In this document: piece after piece, positions 11,485-24,000 of the stretch
Layout: each line of letters begins with the position of its first letter
How positions within the stretch are numbered: position 1 is the first letter of the stretch
Source of the DNA: Lathyrus oleraceus
Lineage: Eukaryota; Streptophyta; Magnoliopsida; Fabales; Fabaceae
Assembly: GCF_024323335.1 (NCBI RefSeq)
Contig: NC_066580.1
Location: forward strand, 141,350,188 to 141,414,187
DNA: 64,000 bases
Reading direction: 5' to 3'
Position numbers and translations under genes: made by a program
Notes under the pieces: generated by a model
The model's input: the letters and a program-made list of their open reading frames with translations, nothing else
What the model was told of the DNA's origin: nothing
Database searches by the model: none

Positions 11485-11975
11485 TCTATATTCCCCATAA
11501 AATGAATCTCGACAACAGATTCTCTGGTTAGTCTCGGCAGTAGATTTCCTAGCAAACCTCGGCAGAAGGTGTTTCTCAAAGTGAATCTCGAAAGTAGATT
11601 CCCTGGTTAATCTCGGCAGTAGATTTCCCAGTAGACCTCAATAGTAGGTATATGTTCATTATTGAATCTCGACAGCAGATTCCATGGTTAATCTCAACAG
11701 TAGATTTCCCAATTAAACCTCGGCAGTAGGTATTTCTCAAAGTGAATCTCGGCAGTAGATTCTCTAGTTAATATTAACAGTAGATTTCCTAATAGACCTC
11801 GGTAGTAGGTATATGTTTATTATTGAATCTCGATAACATACTCCTTGGTCAATCTCGATAGTAGATTTCCCAATGAAACCTAGGTAGTAGGTATTTCTCA
11901 AAGTGAACCTCGGCAGTAGATTCCATAGTAAATCTCATTAACAGATTTCCCAATTAAATCTCGGAAGAAGGTAAT
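11485..11975 (+). repeat. Tandem array, ~80-bp units of three ~26-bp subunits
   Basis: Successive variants of GAATCTCGACAGCAGATTCC, TAATCTCGGCAGTAGATTTC and ACCTCGGCAGTAGGTATTTC form a higher-order repeat of about 79-83 bp, repeated about six times with divergence. Confidence 0.75.
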
Positions 11976-11984
11976 TTCCCCTAA

Positions 11985-12160
11985 CATAGTAGTTTCAGCC
12001 AAGAGTTGCTGAATATTTTGTTTTCAACCAAGAGTAGCTAAATATTATATTTGCACATACTTACTTTCAACCTAGAGTTGTTGGACATGGTAGTTTCAGC
12101 CAAGAGCAGTTGGATATGACATCTTTAGCCAATAGCAGCTGAATATGATCATTTCTTCTC
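11985..12160 (+). repeat. Short diverged tandem array (TTTCAGCCAAGAGTTGCTGA)
   Basis: About five to six diverged copies of a 30-40-bp unit containing TTTCAGCCAAGAGTTGCTGA. It lies directly between two unrelated arrays, as in the hypervariable 3' regions of Tat-type plant LTR elements. Confidence 0.6.
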
Positions 12161-12244
12161 CAAGAGAGTCTACCTTCAAATGAATAACATTTGAAGAAAC
12201 AGTCGAACTTGATACTTTGTAACAAATCTATCCCCGGTTATTTT

Positions 12245-12695
12245 GCATAGCATCTAATGATTAAAAAATCAAGAGGATTTCTTACTTCATTCATATCATT
12301 GTCATCTAATGATTAAGAAATCAATAGTATTTCTTAATATTCATATCATTGTCATCTCATGATTAAGAAATCAAGAGTATTTCTTAACATTCATATCATT
12401 GTCATCTAATAATCAAGAAATCAAGAATATTTCTTAACATTCATATCATTGTCATCGGATGATTAAGAAATTAAGAGTATTTCTTAATTAATTTTCATAT
12501 CATATGACGATTAAGAAATCAAGAATTTCTTAATTCATTTGCATTCATTTTTAAGAAGTCAAGAGTACTTCTTAACCTTCATCGCATTCATATCATCCGA
12601 CGATTAGGAAATCAAGAGTATTTCCTAAATCTCGTTGCATCCACATCATTGCCATCTAATGATTAAGAAATCAAAAATATTTCTTTATCTTTGTG
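12245..12695 (+). repeat. Tandem array, ~50-bp unit with internal inverted repeat
   Basis: About eight to nine copies of a 50-bp unit. Each contains TTAAGAAAT, 7 bp, ATTTCTTAA, a 9-bp perfect inverted repeat, followed by TTCATATCATTGTCATCTAA. Copies diverge towards the right end. Confidence 0.8.
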
Positions 12696-12699
12696 CATC

Positions 12700-14109
12700 C
12701 ATTTGTGATTGTAAGCATATTATTCTATTGCATAAGTAGGACAAAATTTGAGTATGTTTGGTATTTAAACTATCTTTCACTACGATGATTTGAAGAAATG
12801 AGTTCTTCATATCCTCCCGTTAAAGATATTTAAATAGAACCGACGAGCAAAAAATTTCAAATTCGAACAAAAAAAAATAATATGTAATTTGATTTAGCTA
12901 CTTTCTTTTTTCTTCATGATTTCTTTCTCTTTCAAATTATTTACACTTGTTGTACTTTAAATCAATTAAATAGTCTATTTATAATATTAAAAAAATTAAT
13001 TTACTCATTTATGATAATTACAAAAATCAATTAAGTAACCAATGAAAATGGAATAAAACATGTCTTTAATTCCATAAATTAATTTTTATGTCTTTTAAAA
13101 GTTAATGTATGCACGAAAATTCAAAAATAATCAAATAATACTTGTCATTGATGCATAAAATACAAATTTTATTTTTATATAAATATCTATATTAATAAAT
13201 TTACTATTATTAACCATTATTTTTCAATAAAAATATCTAGAATAATTACGATTTATAAATAAATAATCTCGCTAATTATTTAGAAAAAAAGAGGATAGGA
13301 ATCATTAGCGACTGATTTAAAAATGGTCAATTTTGTTGTGTGTGTTTTAATTACGACTAATTTATGATTTTTATTACAATTATTATTCCTATTATATATT
13401 AATATTAGATACTCGTCCATTTATTGAATTGGGGATTAACTTCTACAATTAAAAGCAAATTAATGACAGAGTGATTTGGATTGATATCATCCATTCGATC
13501 AATCGTGATAAGCAAATGAATGAAAAAATGGTCCCACCTCATCCACCAACCATTGTCGTCGCTCTTCTCCCTTCTCTTTTCAACTGTTGGCATGGCGAAA
13601 TCGTGGCAGTGACTCTGATTTTTATTAATTGCTTAGTTTCATTCATTCAATTTCACTATTATTGTTATGGTGGTTGTTGTTTACACAATGAGGCTTGATG
13701 GCGGTGACCGGTGGTAGACGATGTTGAAAGGAGAGAGAAAATCACTCTGCAAGAAGAAAAGTTAATAAATTTTCATCGTCAACGACAACATGTTTAAGTT
13801 CTTCCATTCACTCTTTTACATGCATGTTTGTTACAGTACTTTTTCCTCTGCATCACTGAACAGCATAGAAACCTTCAACCTCTTGAGCAGCGTGATGCTG
13901 CTTTAATTTTTCTTGAAGAATTCAATCATTCGTCCGACCAATGCACCAAACTCAGTATGTGATCAATAAATGAATACTATTACCTAAGTACTAGGTCCGG
14001 GAACTCAACGATGTAGCACAAGGGTTTAGTAGCATTTGAGAGGCAGGCAGGTTTGGGAAACTACCACTATGTACTAGGTAGATTGCATGCAGATTACTCC
14101 GAGGAAGAG

Positions 14110-14112
<3 letters not shown>
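12700..14112. other. AT-rich intergenic DNA, no gene seen
   Basis: 12700-13440 is very AT-rich. 13440-14110 has more even composition, with two short overlapping readings on opposite strands (about 60-75 codons) lacking any recognisable domain. No RNA gene or transposon end was recognised. Confidence 0.5.

Positions 14113-14199
<87 letters not shown>
14113..14199. repeat. (AT)n microsatellite
   Basis: Uninterrupted alternating AT for roughly 87 bp. Confidence 0.95.
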
Positions 14200-14205
<6 letters not shown>

Positions 14206-14569
14206 ATAATTTTCATTATGCAAGACCCAATTAAATAATGGGTCACAAATTATGATATAAATAAAGTATTTTTTTTTAAATTGTGCTGTAAATTTAATAT
14301 AGTTTCTAATTAATGAATCTATTATTTTTTTAATAAATTTTTTTATTCGTAGGTTTTTTAACTTTGTCTTTGGGGTACAAATTAATTAACAAATGAGAAA
14401 AATGAAAATAAATCAATTTTTTTTATATGATGAGGCCAAAGCCTAAAAAGAGAAACACTAAATACACGAGGGATAGCAACCCCTAAAGTATCATTAGAGA
14501 TCAATAAGACCAGCTCTATCGGACAATCTTCGTAATAATGTGGTCCTGAATCATGACAAAAGGGGTTGC

Positions 14570-15490
14570 GACTCTAAGAATTTCATAAACTAAGTCTCGT
14601 TTGAAAGACTCAACTAATTATCGTCAGGAAGACTCAATTAACTCTCGCTTGAAGGACACAACTAAATCTCAATAGGAAGACTCAACTAAATCTCGCATCA
14701 GGTAGTCAACTAAGTCTCACCCGAGCAACTCCATTAGTCTCTTCAGAAAGACTCAACAAAGTCTCGTCAAGAAGAGTCAAAGAGGGGCTCAACTAAGTCT
14801 ATTTAGGAAGACTCGACTAAGTATCTCCTGAGGGACTCAACTAAGTCTCGTCAAGAAGACTGAACTAAGTTTTTCCTGAGGGACTCAACTGAATGTCGTC
14901 ACGGAGACTCAACTAAGTCTCGTCAAGAATACTCAACTATGTCTTTCTCGAGGGACTCAACTAAGTCTCGCATGAGGGACTCAATTAAATCTCGTTAGGA
15001 AGACTCAACTAAGCTTCATTAGGAAGACTCAACTAAGTCTCGCTTGAGAGATTAAACTAAGTCTAGACGATTCAAATAAGTCTCTTAAACTTAACTAAGT
15101 CTCGCCTGAGGGACTCAAGTAAATCTCGTTAGGAAGACTCAACTAAGCTTCATTAGGAAGACTCAACTAAGTCTCGCTTGAGAGATTAAACTAAGTCTAG
15201 ACGATTCAAATAAGTCTCTTAAACTTAACTAAGTCTCGTCTGAGGGACTCAACTAAGTCTCGTCTGAGGGACTCAACTAAGTCTCTTCAGGATGACTCAA
15301 CTTAGTCTCGCCTAAGGGAATAACTAAGTCTCGCCAGAAAGAGTTAACTAAGTCCCTCCTGAGGGACTCAACTAAGTCTCTTCAGGAAGACGCAACTATG
15401 TCTCGCTTAAGGGCACAACTAAGTCTAAAAGACTCAACTAAGTCTCTCCTGAAGAACTCAACCAAGTTTCGTCTAAGAGACTCACCTGAC
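14570..15490 (+). repeat. 24-bp tandem array (ACTCAACTAAGTCTCG...)
   Basis: Roughly 35 diverged copies of a 24-bp unit of the form CTAAGTCTCGTCTGAGGGAC plus TCAA, with a GTCAAGAAGA variant. It contains a recent internal duplication: about 128 bp from near 14981 to 15108 recurs almost unchanged at about 15109-15236. Flanks (14440-14570 and 15490-15780) are unique-looking text without coding signal. Confidence 0.85.
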
Positions 15491-15829
15491 ATCTTTCAGA
15501 AGGACATATGAAACTTCGAGAACTAAACCTAAGAATAAAACTTCAATTAGGCTCCTATAGAAAGTCCAAAGATGAGTAAGGGGTTGAAACACTTTGGCCT
15601 CTACCATCCCTCGTGCTTAAGAGACTATGTAGTGGTGTAATTCGAAGAGATTGTGCGGGTGGGCGAAGGTATATGCTTCGCCCATTTTTCTTTCCATGTC
15701 GCCCTTTTATTTCTTTGAATGCCCCTCCTTTTGATAAAGCATCCCTTTCTCTGATACATCGTTCGGATCCTTAGTACCTCTGTCCATAACACGCGATCAT
15801 GTGTGAAGCGTTTATTGAGAAGTCAGTTA
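15491..15829. other. Flank of the 24-bp array, no gene seen
   Basis: Moderately GC-balanced text, probably the end of the same element that carries the array. No domain, TIR or LTR end could be defined. Confidence 0.4.
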
Positions 15830-16990
<1,161 letters not shown>

Positions 16991-17009
16991 AAATTTTCAT
17001 ATAATTTGG

Positions 17010-18360
17010 AGATTTTTTTAATGTAACTTATATATTATTAGGACACTAATGTGAAAATACAAAAATGCTCTTAATTTTTAGAGATGTATCTCCATAGAAA
17101 TGTATCTTCGCACTTTGAGTTAATAGAATTTTGACTTAATTTTAAAAAAAGTACTGAAACACATTTTCTTAAATACTATGGAGATGGATACGTGCCAGGA
17201 CCCTTCTCTATCCTCGTATCTAAAACAACATTCTAAATATTTTTTCAAACTCTCTCAACTCACATTTTCTCAAAATCAATTAATTTAGTTCAAAATTTCT
17301 TCCATCAACATCAAATACATCAAAAAAATTATTCAGCATTGAAATAAACGTCAATTTGTATGTTTTTTTTAATTTTTATAAACTTTTTTTTTAATTTTTG
17401 TATAAATGAGTAGAAATTGATGATTAGGTTAAGAAATAGATAATTTTTGTATGATTGATTGTTTATACATAGTGAAAAACCTGTTTGATGGTTAAAAATA
17501 ACTATCAAAGCACTATTTTTTGGGGTTTGGTGGTTTGCGTTACTGCAATTAACAAAATTGCATGTTGTAGGAAATTCCAGAGATGCATCATCAAAATTTT
17601 CAACGATTGGATTCCCATGAACCAAGAGATGTACCTCTGTAATTCATTAGTCTACTTTTTTTGTTTCTGCTTTTCTGGCTTGTAGGATTGTCTGAAGTAA
17701 TCGTAGGATTCCAGAGATGCATCATCGAAAATTTTCAACCTTTGGATTCCCATGAAACAGAGACGTACGTCTGTAATTCATTAGTCTGCTTTTTTTGTTT
17801 CTGCTTTTCTGGCTTGTAGGATTGTCTGAAGTAATTGTAGGATTCCAGAGATGCATCATCGAAAATTTTCAACGTTTGGATTCCCATGAAACAGTAATTC
17901 ATTAGTCTGCTTTTTTTGTTTCTGCTTTTCTGACTTGTAGGATTGTCTGAAGTAATTGTGTGACACTTGTCAGGTTTACTTACGAGTATTATGGCCGGTA
18001 AAGACTACAGACTATGACTTATAGAGACTACAGATTGAGGCACACACAAGAGACTTTCACAACATGCATCTTTTTGGAGAAAAATCAGGTTTCATATGCT
18101 CCTGTTCCCTCTAGCCCGGTTCATATGGAGTATCGAACTTTTGGTACTCATATATCTCCACCTTCTTTTTCTTGTAGGAGACGAGTGTGATCTACTGACG
18201 CATCATTGTCTTCGTCTTCCCGTAGGCGACAGATTTCACCTATTCAGGCACAAGAGGTACCCGATTCAACAGAGGTACCTATGCCACCCCCCGGGAGGGA
18301 CTTCAGGCTGATGAATCAGTGCCATCTCAGGTGCTGAACCTGTGTCACCTCAGGTATTTG
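17010..18360 (+). mobile_element. Fragment related to leader of a MULE/plant-mobile-domain element (copy 2)
   Basis: From 17517 this repeats the text of 7711-8280: the same TTTTTTGGGGTTTGGTGGTT, the same TTGTAGGATTGTCTGAAGTA, an ATGGCCGGTAAAGA start near 17992, and the same out-of-frame QISPIQAQEVPDSTEVPMPP. The stretch 17080-17115 contains AGATGTATCTCC-type words seen again downstream, which could be a degraded terminal repeat. Frames are broken. Copy 2 carries an internal triplication absent from copy 1. Confidence 0.4.
17569..17960 (+). repeat. Internal triplication, ~131-bp unit
   Basis: Three consecutive copies begin at about 17573, 17704 and 17836. Each runs from TTCCAGAGATGCATCATC through TTCAACG.TTGGATTCCCAT to TTGTAGGATTGTCTGAAGTA. 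The third has a short internal deletion. The related fragment at 7770-7900 has a single copy. Confidence 0.85.
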
Positions 18361-19197
18361 GAGGAGGTATTTGGTTGCTTTTAAATCCATATTTCTCTTC
18401 TGTACTCTTTTATTCTCCATTCTTCCATCTACAATCTTACAATTTCCTTCGGGGAGAGAGAGATCATGATATAATTTTGATTTTTATCTTATTTATAGCT
18501 TATAAAGGAGGAAATTTTTTATCTGATATAAAAAAAATTATACACAATCAAAAAGTTAATAAAAAGAGAAAATTCATAATTGATTTATTTATCATTACTA
18601 TTGAAAATTTTTTAGACTTTGAATTATTAACCAAATTCACTTCCCCTTCTTACTAGTTTAAAGAATACTTACACTACTATATTAGAATCACACAAAGTGA
18701 AAAAATAGACTAACAAAAAGTTCAAAAGCCACACAAATTCACTTTAAACACTTTTAAAACAATAACATATTCCTTATAACATCAATAATCTATCAAAATA
18801 ATTACTCATAAATACAAATAATAAAAAATAATTAGAAAAAAACAAAATAATAATCTATGAAAGCATTTAAAATTAAATTGAAATATTTTTAGTGTTTTAT
18901 TTTTTCCAAACTTTCGAAACCTTAATTTAAAATAAATAAAAAGATATAAATGAAGGAAAACCAATCCCATTATTTATGCAAAATAATTATTATATAAAGA
19001 TCGTCTTTATATCCATCATTACACCAATCCGAATATCAAAGATAGGAAATGATAAACCACATTAGGTAAGAATATATTACAATTTATAAGGTAATATTGT
19101 ACCAAAAAGAAATAATCAGGTAAAAAAAATAGAGAAGAATCCGATGCTAGTGGATTGCATAGTAGAAAGTGGATTTTTCTGCCCTAATTGTTTAGCA
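18361..19197. other. AT-rich intergenic DNA, no gene seen
   Basis: A 104-codon reading (18342-18656) is low complexity and lacks any motif. Nothing else was recognised. Confidence 0.5.
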
Positions 19198-19205
19198 TCC
19201 ATAAT

Positions 19206-20046
19206 TAGGAGAGTTCAAAACCAAACCAATTCAATAGAAAACCGCAAACCAAACCAAACCAAATCGAAATCGTAAAAAATTGCATTTGGTTCGGATTCAT
19301 TTGAGTCATTTTTTAACAAAACCGTACGGTTTGATTTGCGGTTTGTATTTTGCAAACCGAACAAAACCAAACCAAATCAAACCGCATTATGTTCCAATCC
19401 AAATTTTACTTATCCCACATCCAACCAAAACATCAAACCTAGTATGCATTAACCTTACAATTATAAACGATTTTCTCTTATTCACGTTTAGGGTTTCAAT
19501 TTCAACCTTTTTAAATCTCTCATAATAGTATCACACATTCTTCTCGTCTTCTTTTCCATGTAGGTTTTGCCTATTCTACTCTAATAAGTCATCTCTTATG
19601 TTCTTTCTTTTTCATCTTTTATGTTACTATTTTCTCTTTTAATTACATTTTTATCGCACATTTCTTCTCAATCTCGCATCTCTTATGTTATTTTTTTTCA
19701 TCTTATCTAATCTCGCATCTTTTATGCTACTACTTATATATGTATTTTATTCCACTTTGTCTAATCTAATTTTTTTGTATATTGAATGAAACATTTTTGT
19801 CTAAATATTATGAGTTTTGATGTTATTTAGTCATGTATGAACGACTAAATATAAAATTATGTTGTTCTCTATAGGTGTATGTCTGGCACAATAAAAATAT
19901 TATAAACAACCGAACCAACGCAAACTGCATTTGTTTAGTTTGGTTTTATTTCTAAAAGTCAACCGAAACAAACCAAACCGCATGTTTTTTTCTCTTAGAT
20001 GATTTTTATCGCCAAAACCTCCCAAACCGCACCGCGAACACCCCTA
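19206..20046. mobile_element. Non-autonomous hAT-like element
   Basis: 841 bp bounded by TAGGAGAGTTC on the left and GAACACCCCTA on the right, imperfect inverted termini agreeing in 9 of 11 positions. It is flanked by TCCATAAT (19198-19205) and TCCACAAT (20047-20054), an 8-bp target duplication with one mismatch. Subterminal regions are rich in CAAACCAAACC and its complement (19215-19270, 19320-19385, 19920-19985). No transposase. The TAGGGGTGTTC terminus and the 8-bp duplication are both hAT features. Confidence 0.7.
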
Positions 20047-20054
20047 TCCACAAT

Positions 20055-21017
20055 AGCATAATCCCATTTTGATTTGTACTAAATTTTATTAAATGAATTT
20101 AGGAATGATAATGGGACCTATATACCTAAAAAAAATATTATTAAAATTTATAATAAATACAAACACGAACATCGCTAATTATCCACTAAAATAAATAAAT
20201 ATAAATACAAATATGAATAACTATTTCATCTCGTATTTACATAATATATATTTATATATTTGTAATTATATTACTTAATATATTTGTAGTATAATTTATT
20301 TTTATTTATTTTTAATTATATAAAAATTGTATGTATGTGATTTTTAAAAAAATATAATATATAAAATAATTATGTATTTTGATATAAGTATTTGATTATT
20401 TTATAATTTAATATTAAAATATTTATAAAAAAGGTTTTTTTAATAAATATTTTAATAAATAAGATATGTATTTATTCAAAAACACAATACGTATACATCA
20501 TTTAGGCACATCACAATTAAATATGGTAAAATCTAAAGGCATGTTTGGTAAAAAAATAACTTATATTTAAAGGCATGTATTTTTTTTAGAAGAATTGGAC
20601 TTTAAAGAATCATAGGAATCAGGATATGCTTCAAAACAACTTAAATTTTATTTGAAAGTAATTTAACTTTACTTTATCTTTTAATCATAAAAACAGCTTA
20701 ATAATAAACACTTAAAACTAGTAGGAAAAATCCCATAACAACAATAGTTATATAACAGTACATTAATTAATCATGTCAATAAGACCTAGATTATTTTTCA
20801 ATCTCAAGAACATCAATAAGCAGAAAAATAAACTCTTAGCCTAAACACTATTGTTCAAAAGCAATTTTTAGGAAGATAAACTTATAGCCTAAACACTATT
20901 GTTCAAAAGCAATTTTTTCTACAATTTCTTTTTATTCTCCCCCAATACTCTTCTTCTCTATGTCTGTCTTTCTGTCTCTTTAACAAAATCTGATTTTTTT
21001 TTCTCCTTCTTGTTTGC
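20055..21017. other. AT-rich spacer and 3' flank of the IDM1-like gene
   Basis: No gene. It holds a direct duplication of about 38 bp containing TAGCCTAAACACTATTGTTC at about 20837-20870 and 20887-20920. The last ~100 bp probably holds the 3' UTR of the minus-strand gene that stops at 21018. Confidence 0.5.
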
Positions 21018-24000
21018 TTAGGAACTAGGCATAGGTCTCCAAACTTGTAAATCCATTAATCCACTTTTTCCAGTCCTTTCTGCTTGATCCACTTCTGATC
21101 CTGGACTAGGTTTTTCAAAATTAATTCTACATTTCACAGAGAATCCAAGGCCAAGGTCTTGTTGTTTTGGAGTATTGTCTGCATTATGAAACAATAAGGT
21201 TATAATCTAATCAATCAATGAAGAAACTGTTACATTAGTGCATGTTTGGATTGACAGTGAGTTTCGAGCAATCACATCTGTAGAACATGTACTACAGATG
21301 TGATTCTGTCAAACTAACTGTCGATCTGAGAATGATAAAAAGTTACGAACCTCTTGTTACGCCCGATTCCGGAGACGGTAGTCTTGTTAACAGTTTCTGG
21401 CACATGGTAGTTCCCTGAAAGTCTAGGAAAGAATAGTCTATAAACTGTGATCTCTCGAAATTAGTCATCTGCTTGAAACCAAAAGAATTGGTCCATGTTT
21501 CTAGTACACCAGGAACAGCTGGTAAGACTAGTCTCTCCACTCCCAGATGCTTTAGCTTCTGATGAAAGAAAAGTATTCAAGTGAGAAATTTGATGCTAAA
21601 CTTGGAAATATAGCCACAACTTATAGCACATTATCGTAAATGACATGTTTTGTACGATTTTTATGTTACCTTCTCAAGCTCATCCATTAAAACACGACAC
21701 ATTCCGAGTCGTCTATACTGAAATCTGGTACCGATTAGAGGAACTTCAGCTACCTTGTCTCCAAATATCCTACAAAATGATATGACAAGTTAATGAAATG
21801 CAATCACAGAATCATGCAAAACCTACTACTTGATTTGATTCTTAGTAGTAGAAAATCCTATACTCACCTTATAGTAGCCACACTGATTAGTTCTTCATTC
21901 CTCTCTAGAAGTACAGTATAGAAACCCTGGAAGTTTAGCCGGTTGAGCTCCGACCTGAAAGGTTCCAAAGTACATATATAAGGCACTGGCTTGGTCCGAA
22001 TATAACAAATAAGGTAGCACAACTTAGAGATAAAATATCATGATCATGAACAATGTATACCTGTGAACAAATGCATTAGTGAATGAAAAAACTCAAAGGT
22101 GTACATGATCCACACATTTTTAATGAAACAAATACCGACATAGTTGAAATCTCAAACCGTATAGTGATACTTTTGCATGACATATTGTTTGATTAAAAGA
22201 GTTACAACTTACAAAATATATGCTCAATCCATTAGAATCATTTTTCTGAATCAAATAACCAAATTCGTAACGATATATTTCATGAGAGCTAAAATACGTT
22301 GTATAATCTTCAAAAACATTGGCTCAGTATTTGTGTTTCCATCCATATAGGCATAGATTTTTCGCAATAAGCTGGAAGAGAAGAAATTTGTGGTGAAAAA
22401 GAAGGAAACTTTTATATTAGTATCTTCCAATAAATGTCTATAGACGCATCAACTCAATAATGTAGTTATAAATTCTATCATATCTATGAATTTTTCTATA
22501 AAAAAATATCCATTTTCCACAGCGATAGATATGTTAGAATCTATGCAGGTCTGTTTCAGGTTCAACTCAAGATGCTTTATGCATGGTTTGTGAGTACGAT
22601 ACAAACATAGAATGCAAAGAATCCTAATGAAATTATTATGAACATGAATTGAAGGAAAAGAATGTCTGACCTTTGGTTAAATATAACGTCTTCAACGATA
22701 TCTCTGCTAGAGAAGGGGTTATGTAAGGGTTCAAAACATTCATGCATCACCGAAAGTGCAATGCTGAGTTTGCTGTAACTCTCTGCCACTAGATCATTTT
22801 CAGCACTGCCAACACCACAGCTCTCAGAGTTGGCATACTTCACCAATGTCCAAGTTAGATTATCCTCGCCCACTAAAACTGGCTTTCCCAATAGACTTTG
22901 GAGCCCGATATAGACCTGCAATAGTGCATTCGCGTAAATGTAGTGTATAACCATTTTCATAAAACTTGACTCTAGCAGTATATATTGAAGATATAAAGCA
23001 TTAAATGGTGGATTTAACTTACCCTTTCACATTCTTCTCCGCAGAACCAATTTTTCATATATCGTCTCGAGTTATCTTTAGCTCTATTTCTGAGGCACTC
23101 AACATGATCTACATAGAGTTGAAGAAAATTTTTGTTGGTCAGCATATGCAGTTAAGCACACACAAATAAAAAAACATTCACAAAGGAATGGATGAAACAT
23201 TGAAGCAAATCTATATAAATCAGCTTACATTTATGTTCACACTGAATGCAAGTAAGAAAAAGTTGATCCTCTGTCTCTTCAATTTTGTTTTGGCCGCAAA
23301 TCCGGCAACGGCATGATGGACAAAACCAATCACCATCAGGGATGCCCTACACATGCAGAATGAAACTAGTTAATACGGCATTAAAGTAATGAATCGAAGG
23401 AGTTACGTCATGTACACAAAAAGGAAGGAAATATAGCAACAGGATAGAACTTAATATGCCATGATTGAAAAAGGAAACTGGTTAATAATCTACCTCCAAA
23501 TTAAGACACTTCTTATGAAACGACGAGGGGCATTGGTCGCATAAAATAAGTTCACCACCATAGTTACAAACAGAACAAATGTTGTCATTTTCGCCATCAA
23601 ACAGATTATAGCATGGTTTCTCGTTGGCTTCCCTTGACCTGTGATCGTGCATTACTTCCCTCATGCAATCTAACAGTGACCTACCATCTTTCAAAAAGAT
23701 ACACGCCGAAGGCCTGCAGTTACTGCTTCCACCAGCATGGTTTGCAAAGCCACTGAGTCCAAACATATTCTGACAACATGAGCACTTAATTCCTTCTAGA
23801 GTAATCCTTCCCTCAAATGTAGGTGAGTTTCTGCCCTCTGTTTCCCAGTAATAGACCTTGTATCTTGGCAACACAATTTTGCAATTTATTAACCAAGACA
23901 GAATATTTTGAGGCTTTTGATGTGACAAACCCAAAACCTTCTGCACCCTTTTGCTTGATCTTAGCACCCGAGTAAGTTCTTCCTTCTCTTGATCCTTTTC

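Noticed and set aside
12245..12695. Regular 50-bp repeats with internal inverted repeat, superficially CRISPR-like
   Set aside because: No unique spacers, units simply tandem, plant nuclear context, no cas genes.
14570..15490. 24-bp regular array considered as a coding repeat or CRISPR-like array
   Set aside because: No open frame through it and no spacer structure; it is a diverged minisatellite.
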